A stretch of DNA of 14,671 nucleotides from an uncultured Phaeodactylibacter sp. GTDB lineage: Bacteria; Bacteroidota; Bacteroidia; Chitinophagales; Saprospiraceae. The stretch lies in assembly GCA_913062745.1 (NCBI GenBank), contig CAJXXJ010000028.1, positions 1 to 14,671 on the forward strand, given 5' to 3'. Positions 5,450 through 14,628 of this stretch are shown one piece after another (positions within the stretch are counted from its first letter, which is position 1; the number at the start of each line of letters is the position of its first letter). Made by a program: the position numbers and the translations under genes. The notes below the pieces were generated by a model that saw nothing but the letters and a program-made list of their open reading frames with translations, did no database searches and had not been told where the DNA came from.

Positions 5450-6334
5450 CTACCGTACTACGAGTATCGGAATGTGGAAATCAAACTGTAGTACCTGCAG
5501 AGCGGTGCTGCCCAGCAATACGGTAGGGATGGGGTTGCGCCCCCGGGAGCCCATTACGATCAGGTCTTTATTGCGGCTAATGGCAAAATCGTAAATCGTC
5601 TGTGCCCGGGTGCGGTCTCTGGCGTAGGTAAATTCGCACCCGACAGCCTGCAGCTCCCTGGGTAAATTCTTTTTATAACGCTCGTACTCTCTGCGGGCAT
5701 CCGACTCAATCGACTTGCGGAAGCCCTGCACAGGTATGAACGGGAAGTAGTGGTTGGGGACGTAGTAGACGTGCTGGCTCACGATAGATGCGCCCTCCGT
5801 TTGTGCCAGCTTCCATGCTTTATTCAGCGCCCGTTGTGATGCTTTGGAGAAGTCGATAGGCACCAGGATTTTACTGAGGCGGTGGGGAGCCGTTTCCGGC
5901 AAAATGAGCAGGTCGCACTTGAATTTGGGCTGCCGCAGCAGCTTTTCCGGTACCTGCCCGGAACCGCGGTACGTCAGCTTTTTGCCGAAGAGCGTAAGCT
6001 GGGTGTCATACTTGTCCACCACATCGGCGATAGTATGAGCGGTGGATTCTCCGTTTTCGATCAGGATATCCCAGCCCGGCGCATCTTCCTGCCCGCTGAG
6101 GAAGTTAAGCAGGACTTGCTCTTCCAGTTCCTCCCGGATGAGGTCCGGCAACGGCTGGTCCAGTTCTGCCATCAGGGCTTTGGCCTCCTCTGGAAAGTCG
6201 AAGCGGATGTTGTGCATGAAGTAAACGTGCTCCACCTCCGGCAGCTCCTGTACCAGAAAGCGGGCGTACCGCAGCAGCACGCTGTCCATTTCCGTAAGGT
6301 CGAGGCAGATTAACAGATTTTTGTAGGTACTCAT
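5450..6334 (-). CDS. Universal stress protein, tandem UspA domains
   Basis: A 294-residue cytoplasmic protein with two UspA-like halves. The first (~3-146) starts KNLLICLDLTEMD and ends DLLILPE but has lost the glycine-rich ATP loop. The second (~154-294) starts KILVPIDFSKAS and keeps the full ATP-binding motif G-x2-G-x9-G-S in GSRGRNPIPTVLLGS (262-276), ending PILVVR. It should therefore bind one ATP per chain. The ATG (6332-6334) lies 3 nt behind the stop of the BCCT transporter gene, so the two are almost certainly co-transcribed and perhaps translationally coupled. Tandem Usp proteins are common in Bacteroidota. In Halomonas a Usp protein (TeaD) modulates an osmolyte transporter, so a regulatory role on the BCCT carrier is a reasonable but untested inference. 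Confidence 0.93.
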   Translation of the reverse strand: MSTYKNLLICLDLTEMDSVLLRYARFLVQELPEVEHVYFMHNIRFDFPEEAKALMAELDQPLPDLIREELEEQVLLNFLSGQEDAPGWDILIENGESTAHTIADVVDKYDTQLTLFGKKLTYRGSGQVPEKLLRQPKFKCDLLILPETAPHRLSKILVPIDFSKASQRALNKAWKLAQTEGASIVSQHVYYVPNHYFPFIPVQGFRKSIESDARREYERYKKNLPRELQAVGCEFTYARDRTRAQTIYDFAISRNKDLIVMGSRGRNPIPTVLLGSTALQVLQFDFHIPILVVR

Positions 6335-6337
6335 GGT

Positions 6338-7924
6338 TTATTCAGCTTTGTTCCGCTCCCGGCGCTTGGCTACCAGGTCGGCGATTACTTTCTGATAAGA
6401 TTCGCGTTCCTTCTGCTGCTCCTGCCGGAGCAGGTCCTGATATTCCTGCGAGAGGCCTTTGTACAGGCTGTAGCACATGATCAGCAGGATGATAGTAAAT
6501 GGCAGGCCGGTGGAAATGGCGGCAGTCTGCAGCGCCTTCAACCCGCCGCCGAGGAGCAGCGTCGCGGCTACCGCCCCTTCGGAAACCGCCCAGAAGATAC
6601 GCTGTCCGACCGGTGCATCGAGCTTGCCGCCTGAGGTGATGCTATCGATTACCAGTGACCCGCTGTCGGAAGAAGTCACAAAGAAACTCGTCACCAGCAG
6701 TATACCGACAATAGAGGTCACAATGGAAAGCGGGTATTCTTCCAGCAGGACAAACAGCGCCGTAGCGATATTTTCATTGACGGCTTCGGGTATATTGCCA
6801 ATACCGTTGAGCTCCAGGAACAGCGCGGAGCCTCCAAATACAGACATCCAGAGGAAAGTAAGCAATGAAGGCACGAGCAACACCCCAAGGAAAAATTCGC
6901 GTACCGTCCGCCCTTTGGATACCCGGGCGATAAACATGCCTACGAAAGGCGACCAGGAAATCCACCAGGCCCAGTAAAATACCGACCAGTCATTTTGCCA
7001 CTGCGTACCGGCGTAGCTTTCGGTCCAGGCACCCAGAGAAATCAGCTCCTGCAGGTAAGCACCGGTATTTTGCATGAAGGAGTCCAGCAGAAATACAGTC
7101 GGCCCCAGTATCAGCATCGCGATCAAAAAGACGAGGCCCAGCCGCATATTCAGCTCGCTCAGTACCCGCACGCCTTTGTCCAGCCCCAGCACTACCGAAA
7201 TAGTGGCCATTCCGGTGATGCCGGCTATCAGCAGTACCTGCATGATGACCGTATCCGGAGTGCCGAACAGGTGCGCAAGGCCAGCGGAGACCTGCTGTAC
7301 ACCAAAGCCCAGTGAAGTAGCCAGCCCGAAGAGCGTAGCGACCACCGCCACCACGTCGATCACATTGCCAAAGTTGCCGTGGATCCGGTCGCCCAGCAGT
7401 GGGTAGAATACGGAGCGCAGGGTCAGGGGCAGCTTTTTATTAAAAGTGAAAAAGGCAAGCGACATGCCCACCACCGCGTAGATGGCCCAGGCGTGCAGCC
7501 CGTAGTGCAGGAACGTATACTTCATCGCATCCTGCGCTTGTTTTACCGGCTCGCTTGCGCCCCTTGGCGGGTTGGAATAGTGCAAAATGGGCTCCGCCAC
7601 ACTGAAAAATAGCAAGCCGATGCCCATGCCGGCAGAGAAAAGCATGGCGAACCACGCAAAGGTGCTGAAGTCCGGCTTGGCATTTTGGCCGCCGAGCCTG
7701 ATCTTCCCCATTTTGCTGAAAGCAAAGTAAAGGGAAAATGCCAGAAAAACGTTGACCGCCATAACCAGCAGCCAGCCGGCATTATCCGTGATGCCCGCTG
7801 TGGTATTGGCAAATATCTCTTCCATCGGTTTGCCGATGATCAGTGTCAGGGCAATAAAAATGACAATAATAACCGCCGAGGGGTAAAAAACGGGGGCATG
7901 AATGTCGAAGTACTTTTTAGACAT
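6338..7924 (-). CDS. BCCT-family glycine betaine/choline-type transporter
   Basis: A 528-residue inner-membrane protein with about 12 hydrophobic helices. Diagnostic stretches are the glycine-rich unwound helix AGMGIGLLFF (98-107), HYGLHAWAIY (140-149) and the aromatic-box helix YWAWWISWSPFVG (317-329) followed by RVSKGRTVREF (334-344). FFVTSSDSGS (414-423) supplies a Thr-Ser pair equivalent to one Na+ site of BetP. These features favour Na+-coupled uptake of a trimethylammonium osmolyte rather than CaiT-like exchange. The exact substrate cannot be read from sequence. The last ~38 residues are highly charged and helical, as in the osmosensing tails of BetP-type carriers. The start ATG (7922-7924) lies 20 nt beyond a strong hairpin (7945-7985). 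The universal stress protein gene follows after 3 nt. Confidence 0.95.
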   Translation of the reverse strand: MSKKYFDIHAPVFYPSAVIIVIFIALTLIIGKPMEEIFANTTAGITDNAGWLLVMAVNVFLAFSLYFAFSKMGKIRLGGQNAKPDFSTFAWFAMLFSAGMGIGLLFFSVAEPILHYSNPPRGASEPVKQAQDAMKYTFLHYGLHAWAIYAVVGMSLAFFTFNKKLPLTLRSVFYPLLGDRIHGNFGNVIDVVAVVATLFGLATSLGFGVQQVSAGLAHLFGTPDTVIMQVLLIAGITGMATISVVLGLDKGVRVLSELNMRLGLVFLIAMLILGPTVFLLDSFMQNTGAYLQELISLGAWTESYAGTQWQNDWSVFYWAWWISWSPFVGMFIARVSKGRTVREFFLGVLLVPSLLTFLWMSVFGGSALFLELNGIGNIPEAVNENIATALFVLLEEYPLSIVTSIVGILLVTSFFVTSSDSGSLVIDSITSGGKLDAPVGQRIFWAVSEGAVAATLLLGGGLKALQTAAISTGLPFTIILLIMCYSLYKGLSQEYQDLLRQEQQKERESYQKVIADLVAKRRERNKAE

Positions 7925-7944
7925 AGTATGGAGTCTGTGTAAAA

Positions 7945-7985
7945 TAAGATGTGCTGCCCTCTGACATCAGGGGCAGCACATCTTA
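7945..7985 (-). terminator. Terminator hairpin after susD, also in the BCCT leader
   Basis: Fifteen uninterrupted base pairs (7945-7959 with 7971-7985) plus a G-T closing pair enclose a 9-nt loop. On the - strand it is followed by TTTTAC, a short imperfect T-run. It begins 35 nt past the susD stop, so it most likely ends the susC-susD message. It also lies immediately before the BCCT start. If BCCT is reached by readthrough, or its promoter lies upstream, this hairpin would be in its 5' leader. Confidence 0.65.
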
Positions 7986-8020
7986 CAAATAATATTCAAT
8001 GATCGTATCTGAAATCCGGC

Positions 8021-9511
8021 CTATTGAACGAGCCAGATCGCAGCGTTCTGAGAGTTGGAGCCACCAAGGCGCTCTACGGCTTCATCGTAGTTAGTGGCAT
8101 TGAGGCTTTGCTCCTCTCCCGGGTAGAGGAAACGCAGCGGGAGCTCATCGTTGTTCACGTTGGAGCAGGGAGGGTCAAGGAATGGGATGCCATCCCAGCT
8201 CATTCCACTCTCAAAGTACCAGCGGCGTACCTCAAAGTAAGGCTGCAGCCCGTGGAAGAACAGCGCTACCCACTTCTGCTCCCAAATGTCGGTTACCTCT
8301 TCGTAAGCCACACCGGAGTTGTTGTAGAAGTCGTCGAAGGAGCTCCACTTGGTCGGGTCGAGGCTCACCTGATGGTATTCCATAGAAGCGGCGATACCGT
8401 CGCGGTAGTGCATTTCGACATCATCGCTGATCCAGCCTTTGGCGGCGGCTTCGGCCAGCAGGAATTCCACTTCAGCGTAGGTGATGATAATGCCTTTGGC
8501 AATATCGATGCCCAGCTGTGTGGCGGTAGTCTGAGCACCATCCACGTAGTACGCTGCTCCGAGGCGGGAGCCCACTTTGTTGCAGTCCTCAGAAATGTTG
8601 CCATTATCTGCGCCATTGAACTCGGCCTCTTCTGTGTAGAGGTCATTGCTCGGGCGGGCGTAGCGGAACAGGCGCGGGTCGTCGTACTGACGGAAGAGCT
8701 CAAGGGTGGTAGAGCTGATAGCTACCGCGTCAAAGTCACCCGTCTTCAGCGGAATCAGCGGGAACTGGTTCGGGAAGCTGGACAGGTAAGTGAGGGTGGC
8801 GTTGTCATCGTTGCTCTCAATGATGTTGCCTTCCTCCACGATGGAAGCGAAAGCTGCACCCGGGTTGTCCAGCTGATTGTTCGCCAGCATGATCAGGCGC
8901 AGGCGCAGGGAGTTCGCCAGCTTGCGCCATTTGGAAGCGTCACCGTTGAAGATGATGTCTCCGGTAATTTGCCCTTCGCTGCCCGGTGCCAGCAGGTTGC
9001 TTGCCCGCTCCAGTTCAGCCAGCAGGTCGGCGTAGATTTCCGGCTGCGGGTCGTATACCGGCGTGAAGTTGTCTTCAATACCGCGGATGGTCTCGAAGTA
9101 AGGGATGTCTCCGTAGGCATTAGTCAGTACAGAAAATACCCAGCTCTGCATGACGACAGCTGCTCCTTCGAGCTGCTGATTACCCGTTTCAATAGCGATA
9201 TCCTCTACCGCGTACAGGTCAGTCAGGCTTTCGTAGAAGCCCTCCCATACGGTAGGAAAGGCGTTCCAGTTGTAAGCGTCTATCTCTGTGCGCAGGGTTT
9301 TGGCGGTCAGTTTTGCCGCGTTGTTGCCCAGCAGGAAAGACTCGTTTACGGAAGTGTTTACGCTCTGGCGGATACCAGAGATGAAAAGTACATCCGGCGA
9401 AACCGTGGTCGGCTCGTTCGGATTCTCGTTGAATTCATCAAACTTTTCGCAGGAAGTCAGCAGAATGCCGGCGAAGAGTGCGATGAAGGTTATGGATTGA
9501 AATAATTTCAT
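8021..9511 (-). CDS. SusD/RagB-family outer-membrane lipoprotein (SusD-like_2 type)
   Basis: A 496-residue protein beginning with a lipoprotein signal peptide: hydrophobic core at ~6-17 and lipobox L18-T-S-C21. The mature part opens EKFDEFNENPNEPTTVSP, the N-terminal pattern of SusD-like_2 proteins, and continues with the helical TPR-like body (AVVMQSWVFSVLTNAYGDIPY, then KWRKLANSLRLRLIMLANN at ~200). It ends with an aromatic and acidic region. SusD proteins cap the SusC barrel on the cell surface and capture the nutrient before TonB-driven import. The gene sits 69 nt behind susC on the same strand. No glycoside hydrolase, peptidase or sigma/anti-sigma pair is in the window, so the substrate (glycan, peptide or other) cannot be assigned. 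Start ATG 9509-9511. Confidence 0.95.
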   Translation of the reverse strand: MKLFQSITFIALFAGILLTSCEKFDEFNENPNEPTTVSPDVLFISGIRQSVNTSVNESFLLGNNAAKLTAKTLRTEIDAYNWNAFPTVWEGFYESLTDLYAVEDIAIETGNQQLEGAAVVMQSWVFSVLTNAYGDIPYFETIRGIEDNFTPVYDPQPEIYADLLAELERASNLLAPGSEGQITGDIIFNGDASKWRKLANSLRLRLIMLANNQLDNPGAAFASIVEEGNIIESNDDNATLTYLSSFPNQFPLIPLKTGDFDAVAISSTTLELFRQYDDPRLFRYARPSNDLYTEEAEFNGADNGNISEDCNKVGSRLGAAYYVDGAQTTATQLGIDIAKGIIITYAEVEFLLAEAAAKGWISDDVEMHYRDGIAASMEYHQVSLDPTKWSSFDDFYNNSGVAYEEVTDIWEQKWVALFFHGLQPYFEVRRWYFESGMSWDGIPFLDPPCSNVNNDELPLRFLYPGEEQSLNATNYDEAVERLGGSNSQNAAIWLVQ

Positions 9512-9529
9512 AAATCGTTTTTTGTCTTG

Positions 9530-9559
9530 AAAAAATTGGGGGGCAGGCCAGCGCCCCCC
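9530..9559 (-). terminator. Terminator-like hairpin in the susC-susD gap
   Basis: In the 69-nt gap, GGGGGGC (9538-9544) pairs with GCCCCCC (9553-9559) around an 8-nt loop. On the - strand the stem is followed by AA and six T (9530-9535). This has all the marks of an intrinsic terminator, but it lies inside a gene pair that is normally co-transcribed. It could act as a partial terminator or as an RNase-protecting stem that sets the susC to susD ratio. Confidence 0.6.
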
Positions 9560-9580
9560 GGAATGCCTTTCAAGTTTTAT

Positions 9581-12500
9581 TTAGAAGCCCAGGTTCAGGG
9601 ATACACCGAAGCTGCGTACAGAAGGCAGCTGTGTACTTTCGAAGCCATTTACGAACAGTCCATTACGGATGGAGTAAGTCTCCGGGTCGATAGACGGCAC
9701 GTTGGTAAACAGCAGCAGGTTACGGCCTACGAGGGATACGCTGGCATTAGCGATGCCTGCAGACTGCAGCAGGCTGCTCGGCAGCTGATACGTCAGGTTG
9801 ATTTCCCGAAGTTTTACGTAAGTGGCATCGTAGGTAGCTGCTTCGATGTTGTCCCGGTTAAACCCGTTGCCATAGTAGTTGTAGAAGTAGCCGGTGTATC
9901 CAGCTCCGCCCGGCTCCACCGGTACGTCGTTCGGTACATACTCCGGGTTCTCTTCGGTGCCGATGTTTTTCACACCTGGCCCGACGACGCCACCTTCCTG
10001 CTCCAAAGTATAACCGGTGAGTACTCCGTTATCGTAGTTCGGAGAGTAGACTGTTCGTCCTTCCGTTGTCAGCAGGTCGAGGTTCGGGTCATCTTCGTTG
10101 GTGATGGTACCTCCGGTGGCCATCAGGGCGTGCGTACGGGAGTAGATGTTACCGCCGATCTGCCCGTCAAACAGGAAGCCAAAGCTCAGGTTGCCAAAAG
10201 TAAACTGGTTGTAGATACCCACACGGGCGTCCGGCTGGAAAGAACCGGCAGAAACCTTCTCTTCGGTCAGCAGCGGCAAGCCGTTTTCGTGGATGATCTG
10301 GCCGTCGTACTGTCCGCCTTCCACACGCTGGAAGCCGAGGCCGTACAGCTGGCCGAGCAGCTCGCCTTCTTCAGCAACGTACTCAAGGTCAGCACCGCCT
10401 TCGTCGCCGGGGAACAGGTCGGCTACGATGCTGTAGCGGCCGCTGGAGATGATGTCCGGCAGGCTTTCTACGATAGCGCGGTTATGGCCTAAGTTCACCG
10501 TTACATCCCAGCTGAAATTGCGGGTCTGTACCGGCCTGGCGCTCAGCATCAGCTCAATACCTTCGTTGCGGATTTCACCGCCGTTGGTCAGGCTGAAGTC
10601 ATAACCGCTCGTTGCGGCTACCGGCAGGAAGATGACCTGGTCGAAGCTCAGCATGTTGTAGTAGGTCGCGTCGAGGCGCAGGCGATCGTTCAGGAAGCGC
10701 AAATCGATACCCGCCTCTATCGCGCGGGTGCGCTCGTTGGTCAGGTTGGGGTCTGCTACGGTCCGGTTCGTCGTGAATACGGAGTTGCCTCCGAAATTAG
10801 CACGCGGCGTAAAGGTGTTGCCGAATGAGTAGGGCGGCGCGCCGTTACCTACTTCCGCATAAGCACCTTTCAGTTTCAGGAACGAAAGCGCAGAGTTGGC
10901 ACTCAGGTTCATCTTCTCGCTCAGTACTGCACTCAGCGATACAGAAGGGTAGAGGAAGTCGTAGTCAGACTCGTCGATACCCAGCTCCGGGTTCACCAGT
11001 GTAGAGTTCCAGTCCTGGCGCAGCGCGGCGTCGATGTACAGGAAGTTGTCAAAAGACAGCGTAGCCAGCCCGAAGAGGCTGTTGATGCCGGTGCGGGTCT
11101 TCTGGGACTCTACCAGCACGCCGGAACGGGCATTGGCCAGGGTGTAAACGCTCTCGTCTGTGCCGAAGAACTTCAGCTCCGGGTTATTGGCTACCAGGAA
11201 GTTGGCATTTTGGCGCATGATGTTACCACCCAGCTTGACATCGAGGTCGAAGCGGGAGTTATCGGTGCGGTCTGTGTGGTAGCCGATGATTGCTTCCGCG
11301 TTGGTTTCCGTAAAGGAGATTTCATCCTCGCGGTAGCTGCCGTTTTCGCCCGGCGTTGCTTTAGTGGAAGGTGCCCGGCGGTATGCGCGCTGTTCGTCCA
11401 CCACGTCCGCACCGTAGCGCAGGCGGATATCGAAGTTGTCGTTCAGCTCGTAGGACACTTGCAGGTTACCAATGATACGGTTGCTGGAGAAGCTGTTGGT
11501 GTTCTCGTTCGCTACAAACCAGGGGTTGTTCACCCAGAGGTCTTCCACGTAGCGCTGCTGAACGCCTTCGAGGCCCGGCTCCCAGTAGTCGCGCAGGTCA
11601 TCGATTTCTACCTGGCGCGGGTACCACAGCCAGCCGTACATAACGGAAGATGACTCGTCGTAGCCAGCGTTCGGAATATTATCCGAGCCGGAGCGGACGT
11701 ACATGGAGTTCAGGCGCACCTTCAGCTTGTCATCAAGCAAGCGGCGGCCAATGCTGGTCTGGAAGGTGTTCCGGTTCAGGTTTGTGTTTGGCACGATGCC
11801 GCGGTTGGTCAGGTTGGTGTAAGACAGGCGGAAGTCGCCGTCGTCCGAGGCATTATTGATAGCGATGTTGTTGATGCTGTTAATGCCGGTGCGGAAGAAG
11901 TTGCGGATATTATCCGGTGCCGGCGTAAATGGTGCCGGCTCGCCGTTGGAATTAAACTGCTTGATGAGCTGTCCGTTCATTCGCGGGCCCCAGTTTTCAC
12001 CGTAGGCTTCGTAGTATTCCTTTTCACCGATGTAGTTGGTGCCATCGAGATAGCTGTACTTTCCGCCACCGCCGAAGCCAAACTCATTTTGGTAGTTCGG
12101 GAGCTTCAGTATGGTCTGTGCCATGGTGGTGGAATTGACCTGTACGCCCCAACCTTCTGCGCCTTTACCGGTTTTGGTTTCAATGAGGATAACCCCATCG
12201 GCAGCACGGGAGCCGTACAGTGCGGATGCAGCCGGGCCCTTCAGTACGTTGATGGAAGCGATATCATCCGGGTTGACGATCTGAGCCGCGTTGCCAAAGT
12301 CGATGGTAGTGGAGCCGTTGAGGCCGTCATCGAAGCTGTACAGGTCGTTGGTAATTGGCATACCGTTGACCACGAACAGTGGCTGGTTGTTGCCCAGGAG
12401 CGAAGCTGCACCACGGATATTGATGTTGGCAGAAGCCGTCGGGCCGGCAGAGCTCCCTGTAACGTATACACCGGAAGCTTTACCTGCAAGTGCATTCGTG

Positions 12501-12937
12501 ACATTGGTCGGCTTAACCTTGGCGATCTGTTCTGCGCCCAGTTTCTGTACGGAATAGCCGAGGGCTTTTTCTTCCCGCTCAATACCCAGAGCAGTAACCA
12601 CTACCTCGTCCAATTCAATCTCGGAAGACATCGTGACCATATAGGTACTTTTGCCTTTTTTCAGGGCAACTTCCTTTGAGGAGTAACCAACGTAGGAGAA
12701 GACGAGCTTTTTAGCGTCCGGCCCCACCTTCAGCTCAAACTCGCCATTCAAATCGGTTACTGTACCCGTCTGAGTACCCTTAACATAAACGTTTGCACCG
12801 ATCAGGGGGAGGTCGTCGGTGTCTTTCACGGTACCGCTAATCGTTCTGTCGGCATCTTGCGCAAAGATGGTGGCAGAACCAGTCAGCAGCACGAGCATTA
12901 CTAACAAATGCTTAACTTTTTGTAAGCTGTGATTCAT
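9581..12937 (-). CDS. SusC/RagA-family TonB-linked outer-membrane transporter
   Basis: A 1118-residue protein. A signal peptide ends at ~A26 (SATIFA-Q). A carboxypeptidase-regulatory-like domain follows at ~31-104 (ISGTVKDTDDLPLIGANVYVKG...GEFELKV). A TonB-box-like segment DEVVVTALGI (110-119) precedes the plug (~120-260), which has NINIRGAASL, PLFVVNGMPI and VLKGPAASALYGSRAADGV. The remainder is a long beta-barrel ending FGVSLNLGF with the usual terminal Phe. SusC proteins import large nutrients across the outer membrane with TonB-ExbBD energy and are capped by a SusD lipoprotein, encoded here next on the same strand. The N-terminal domain is the common form; there is no extra STN domain that would signal to an anti-sigma factor. 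A good -7 box lies ~31 nt upstream of the ATG (12935-12937). The substrate is unknown. Confidence 0.97.
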   Translation of the reverse strand: MNHSLQKVKHLLVMLVLLTGSATIFAQDADRTISGTVKDTDDLPLIGANVYVKGTQTGTVTDLNGEFELKVGPDAKKLVFSYVGYSSKEVALKKGKSTYMVTMSSEIELDEVVVTALGIEREEKALGYSVQKLGAEQIAKVKPTNVTNALAGKASGVYVTGSSAGPTASANINIRGAASLLGNNQPLFVVNGMPITNDLYSFDDGLNGSTTIDFGNAAQIVNPDDIASINVLKGPAASALYGSRAADGVILIETKTGKGAEGWGVQVNSTTMAQTILKLPNYQNEFGFGGGGKYSYLDGTNYIGEKEYYEAYGENWGPRMNGQLIKQFNSNGEPAPFTPAPDNIRNFFRTGINSINNIAINNASDDGDFRLSYTNLTNRGIVPNTNLNRNTFQTSIGRRLLDDKLKVRLNSMYVRSGSDNIPNAGYDESSSVMYGWLWYPRQVEIDDLRDYWEPGLEGVQQRYVEDLWVNNPWFVANENTNSFSSNRIIGNLQVSYELNDNFDIRLRYGADVVDEQRAYRRAPSTKATPGENGSYREDEISFTETNAEAIIGYHTDRTDNSRFDLDVKLGGNIMRQNANFLVANNPELKFFGTDESVYTLANARSGVLVESQKTRTGINSLFGLATLSFDNFLYIDAALRQDWNSTLVNPELGIDESDYDFLYPSVSLSAVLSEKMNLSANSALSFLKLKGAYAEVGNGAPPYSFGNTFTPRANFGGNSVFTTNRTVADPNLTNERTRAIEAGIDLRFLNDRLRLDATYYNMLSFDQVIFLPVAATSGYDFSLTNGGEIRNEGIELMLSARPVQTRNFSWDVTVNLGHNRAIVESLPDIISSGRYSIVADLFPGDEGGADLEYVAEEGELLGQLYGLGFQRVEGGQYDGQIIHENGLPLLTEEKVSAGSFQPDARVGIYNQFTFGNLSFGFLFDGQIGGNIYSRTHALMATGGTITNEDDPNLDLLTTEGRTVYSPNYDNGVLTGYTLEQEGGVVGPGVKNIGTEENPEYVPNDVPVEPGGAGYTGYFYNYYGNGFNRDNIEAATYDATYVKLREINLTYQLPSSLLQSAGIANASVSLVGRNLLLFTNVPSIDPETYSIRNGLFVNGFESTQLPSVRSFGVSLNLGF

Positions 12938-12967
12938 AAACTAGAGTGTTTTTGTGAAAAACTGGCG

Positions 12968-12975
12968 CAAAGTTA
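12968..12975 (-). promoter_or_regulatory. -7 promoter box of susC-susD
   Basis: On the - strand this reads TAACTTTG, an exact match to the Bacteroidota sigma-70 (RpoD) -7 consensus TAnnTTTG. It lies 30 nt upstream of the susC ATG, giving a leader of roughly 25 nt. The -33 TTTG element is poor. The same 8-mer stands in front of the fumarase gene. Confidence 0.6.
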
Positions 12976-13147
12976 AGAGTTAGTGTGACTAAATGCGTAG
13001 ATATAATTACATTTTTACAAATATTCGGTCATTTTTGTACCGTTTTAGACCCCTGTGTGGCCATTGGTGTTGTTTTGTGCATAAAAATGTATTTTTATTG
13101 AACTATATTCACTCAAAGGTGGTGATTTGCACAAATTTGGATTGGAC

Positions 13148-13179
13148 AAAAAAAACCGCCTCGGCGGAACGCCGGGCGG
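13148..13179 (-). terminator. Intrinsic terminator after fumarase
   Basis: CCGCC (13156-13160) pairs with GGCGG (13175-13179) and CGGCG (13162-13166) with CGCCG (13170-13174), with one bulged base and a 3-nt loop. On the - strand eight T follow (13148-13155). It is a strong GC-rich terminator 31 nt past the fumarase stop and separates that gene from the susC promoter. Confidence 0.88.
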
Positions 13180-13210
13180 CTTTAAAAGATCCTGAATAGG
13201 ATTAGGCCTC

Positions 13211-14593
13211 TTAGATCATGTTTTCCGGGCGGACCCACTCGTCAAACTGTTCTCCGGTGAGTAAGCCCAGCTCAATAGCGGCTTCCCGCAGCGTTTTATT
13301 TTCCTTGTGCGCCTTTTTGGCAATAGTGGCAGCGTTGTCGTAGCCAATATGCGTATTGAGAGCGGTTACGAGCATCAGCGAGTTGTTCAGGTTTTGCTTG
13401 ATGCGGTCGTAGTTAGGCTCAATGCCCTGTGCGCAATTTTCGTCAAAGCTGACGCAAGCGTCCCCGATCAGGCGCGCGGAGTTCAGGAAATTGTAAATCA
13501 TCATAGGCTTGAAGACGTTCAGTTCAAACTGCCCGTTCATACCGCCTACGTTGATGGCGACATCATTACCGACCACCTGCGCCATGGCCATAGTGAGTGC
13601 TTCTGCCTGTGTAGGGTTCACCTTGCCAGGCATAATGGAAGAACCCGGCTCATTGGCAGGGATGATCAGTTCGCCGATACCACATCGCGGGCCGGAAGCC
13701 AGCATCCGGATATCGTTACCGATTTTCATCAGGGAGACGGCTACGGTTTTTAGTGCACCGTGCGACTCAACGATAGCGTCGTGGGCAGCCAGGGATTCAA
13801 ACTTGTTAGGAGCCGTCACGAAAGGCAGGCCGGTAAGGTCTGCGATGTGCCTGGCTACGTTTTCCGAGTAGCCTTCCGGAGTGTTCAGGCCGGTGCCTAC
13901 TGCGGTGCCGCCCAGGGCCAGTTCGGAGAGGTGGGCCAGGCTGTTGCGGATAGCCCGCAGCCCGTGGTCAAGCTGGGCAACGTATCCGGAAAGCTCCTGC
14001 CCTACGGTCACCGGGGTGGCATCCATAAAGTGGGTGCGGCCGATTTTTACGACATCCATAAACGCCTCCGACTTAGCCTTGAGCGTGTCTCGCAGAGCTT
14101 CGATGCCCGGAATGGTGGTCTCCATGAGCATTTGGTAAGCGGCGATGTGCATGGCCGTAGGGAAAGTGTCGTTGGAAGACTGCGACTTGTTGACATCGTC
14201 GTTAGGGTGCAGAAATTTCCCGGTATCTTTCAGGTTTCCGCCGCGCTTCACGTGCGCCCGGTTAGCGATCACCTCGTTGACGTTCATATTGGACTGAGTG
14301 CCGGAGCCGGTTTGCCATACGACGAGCGGGAATTGATCGTCCAGCTGTCCTTCCAGTATTTCGTCGCACACGCCGGCGATAGCCTCTGCTTTATCTGCCG
14401 GAAGCACTCCAGCCTCTTTATTCGTCAGGGCAGCGGCTTTTTTTAGGGTAGCAAATGCGCGGATGACTTCCACCGGCATCTGTTGCCCGCCGATGCGGAA
14501 ATTCTCCGAAGAGCGCTGTGTTTGCGCGGCCCAGTATTTATCTGCCGGTACATCAATATAACCGATACTGTCTTTTTCCTTTCTGTATTCCAT
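13211..14593 (-). CDS. fumC: Class II fumarate hydratase
   Basis: A 460-residue soluble enzyme from the ATG at 14591-14593. It interconverts fumarate and L-malate in the TCA cycle as a homotetramer without an iron-sulfur cluster. It shows the superfamily signature [10 protein letters not shown] (317-326), whose serine loop carries the catalytic base (S318), and [16 protein letters not shown] with H188. [14 protein letters not shown] at 129-142 forms part of the active site. Residue numbers from this ATG coincide with H188 and S318 of E. coli FumC, which supports the start. A TTG at 14603-14605 would add four residues (MSQP) and remains possible. The gene appears to be monocistronic, with its own -7 box and a strong terminator. 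Aspartase and argininosuccinate lyase share the fold, but the sequence around these motifs is that of FumC. Confidence 0.95.
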   Translation of the reverse strand: MEYRKEKDSIGYIDVPADKYWAAQTQRSSENFRIGGQQMPVEVIRAFATLKKAAALTNKEAGVLPADKAEAIAGVCDEILEGQLDDQFPLVVWQTGSGTQSNMNVNEVIANRAHVKRGGNLKDTGKFLHPNDDVNKSQSSNDTFPTAMHIAAYQMLMETTIPGIEALRDTLKAKSEAFMDVVKIGRTHFMDATPVTVGQELSGYVAQLDHGLRAIRNSLAHLSELALGGTAVGTGLNTPEGYSENVARHIADLTGLPFVTAPNKFESLAAHDAIVESHGALKTVAVSLMKIGNDIRMLASGPRCGIGELIIPANEPGSSIMPGKVNPTQAEALTMAMAQVVGNDVAINVGGMNGQFELNVFKPMMIYNFLNSARLIGDACVSFDENCAQGIEPNYDRIKQNLNNSLMLVTALNTHIGYDNAATIAKKAHKENKTLREAAIELGLLTGEQFDEWVRPENMI

Positions 14594-14628
14594 AGGTTGG
14601 CTCAAGGTTTTTTGATCAAAGAAGGGCT

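Noticed and set aside
8024..9505. 493-codon + strand open frame opposite susD
   Set aside because: Exact antisense to a well-supported SusD lipoprotein gene. The long antisense frame follows from that gene's codon composition, and its translation has no recognisable domain.
9527..10492. + strand open frame opposite the 3' end of susC
   Set aside because: Antisense to conserved beta-barrel codons of SusC, with no domain and no promoter seen.
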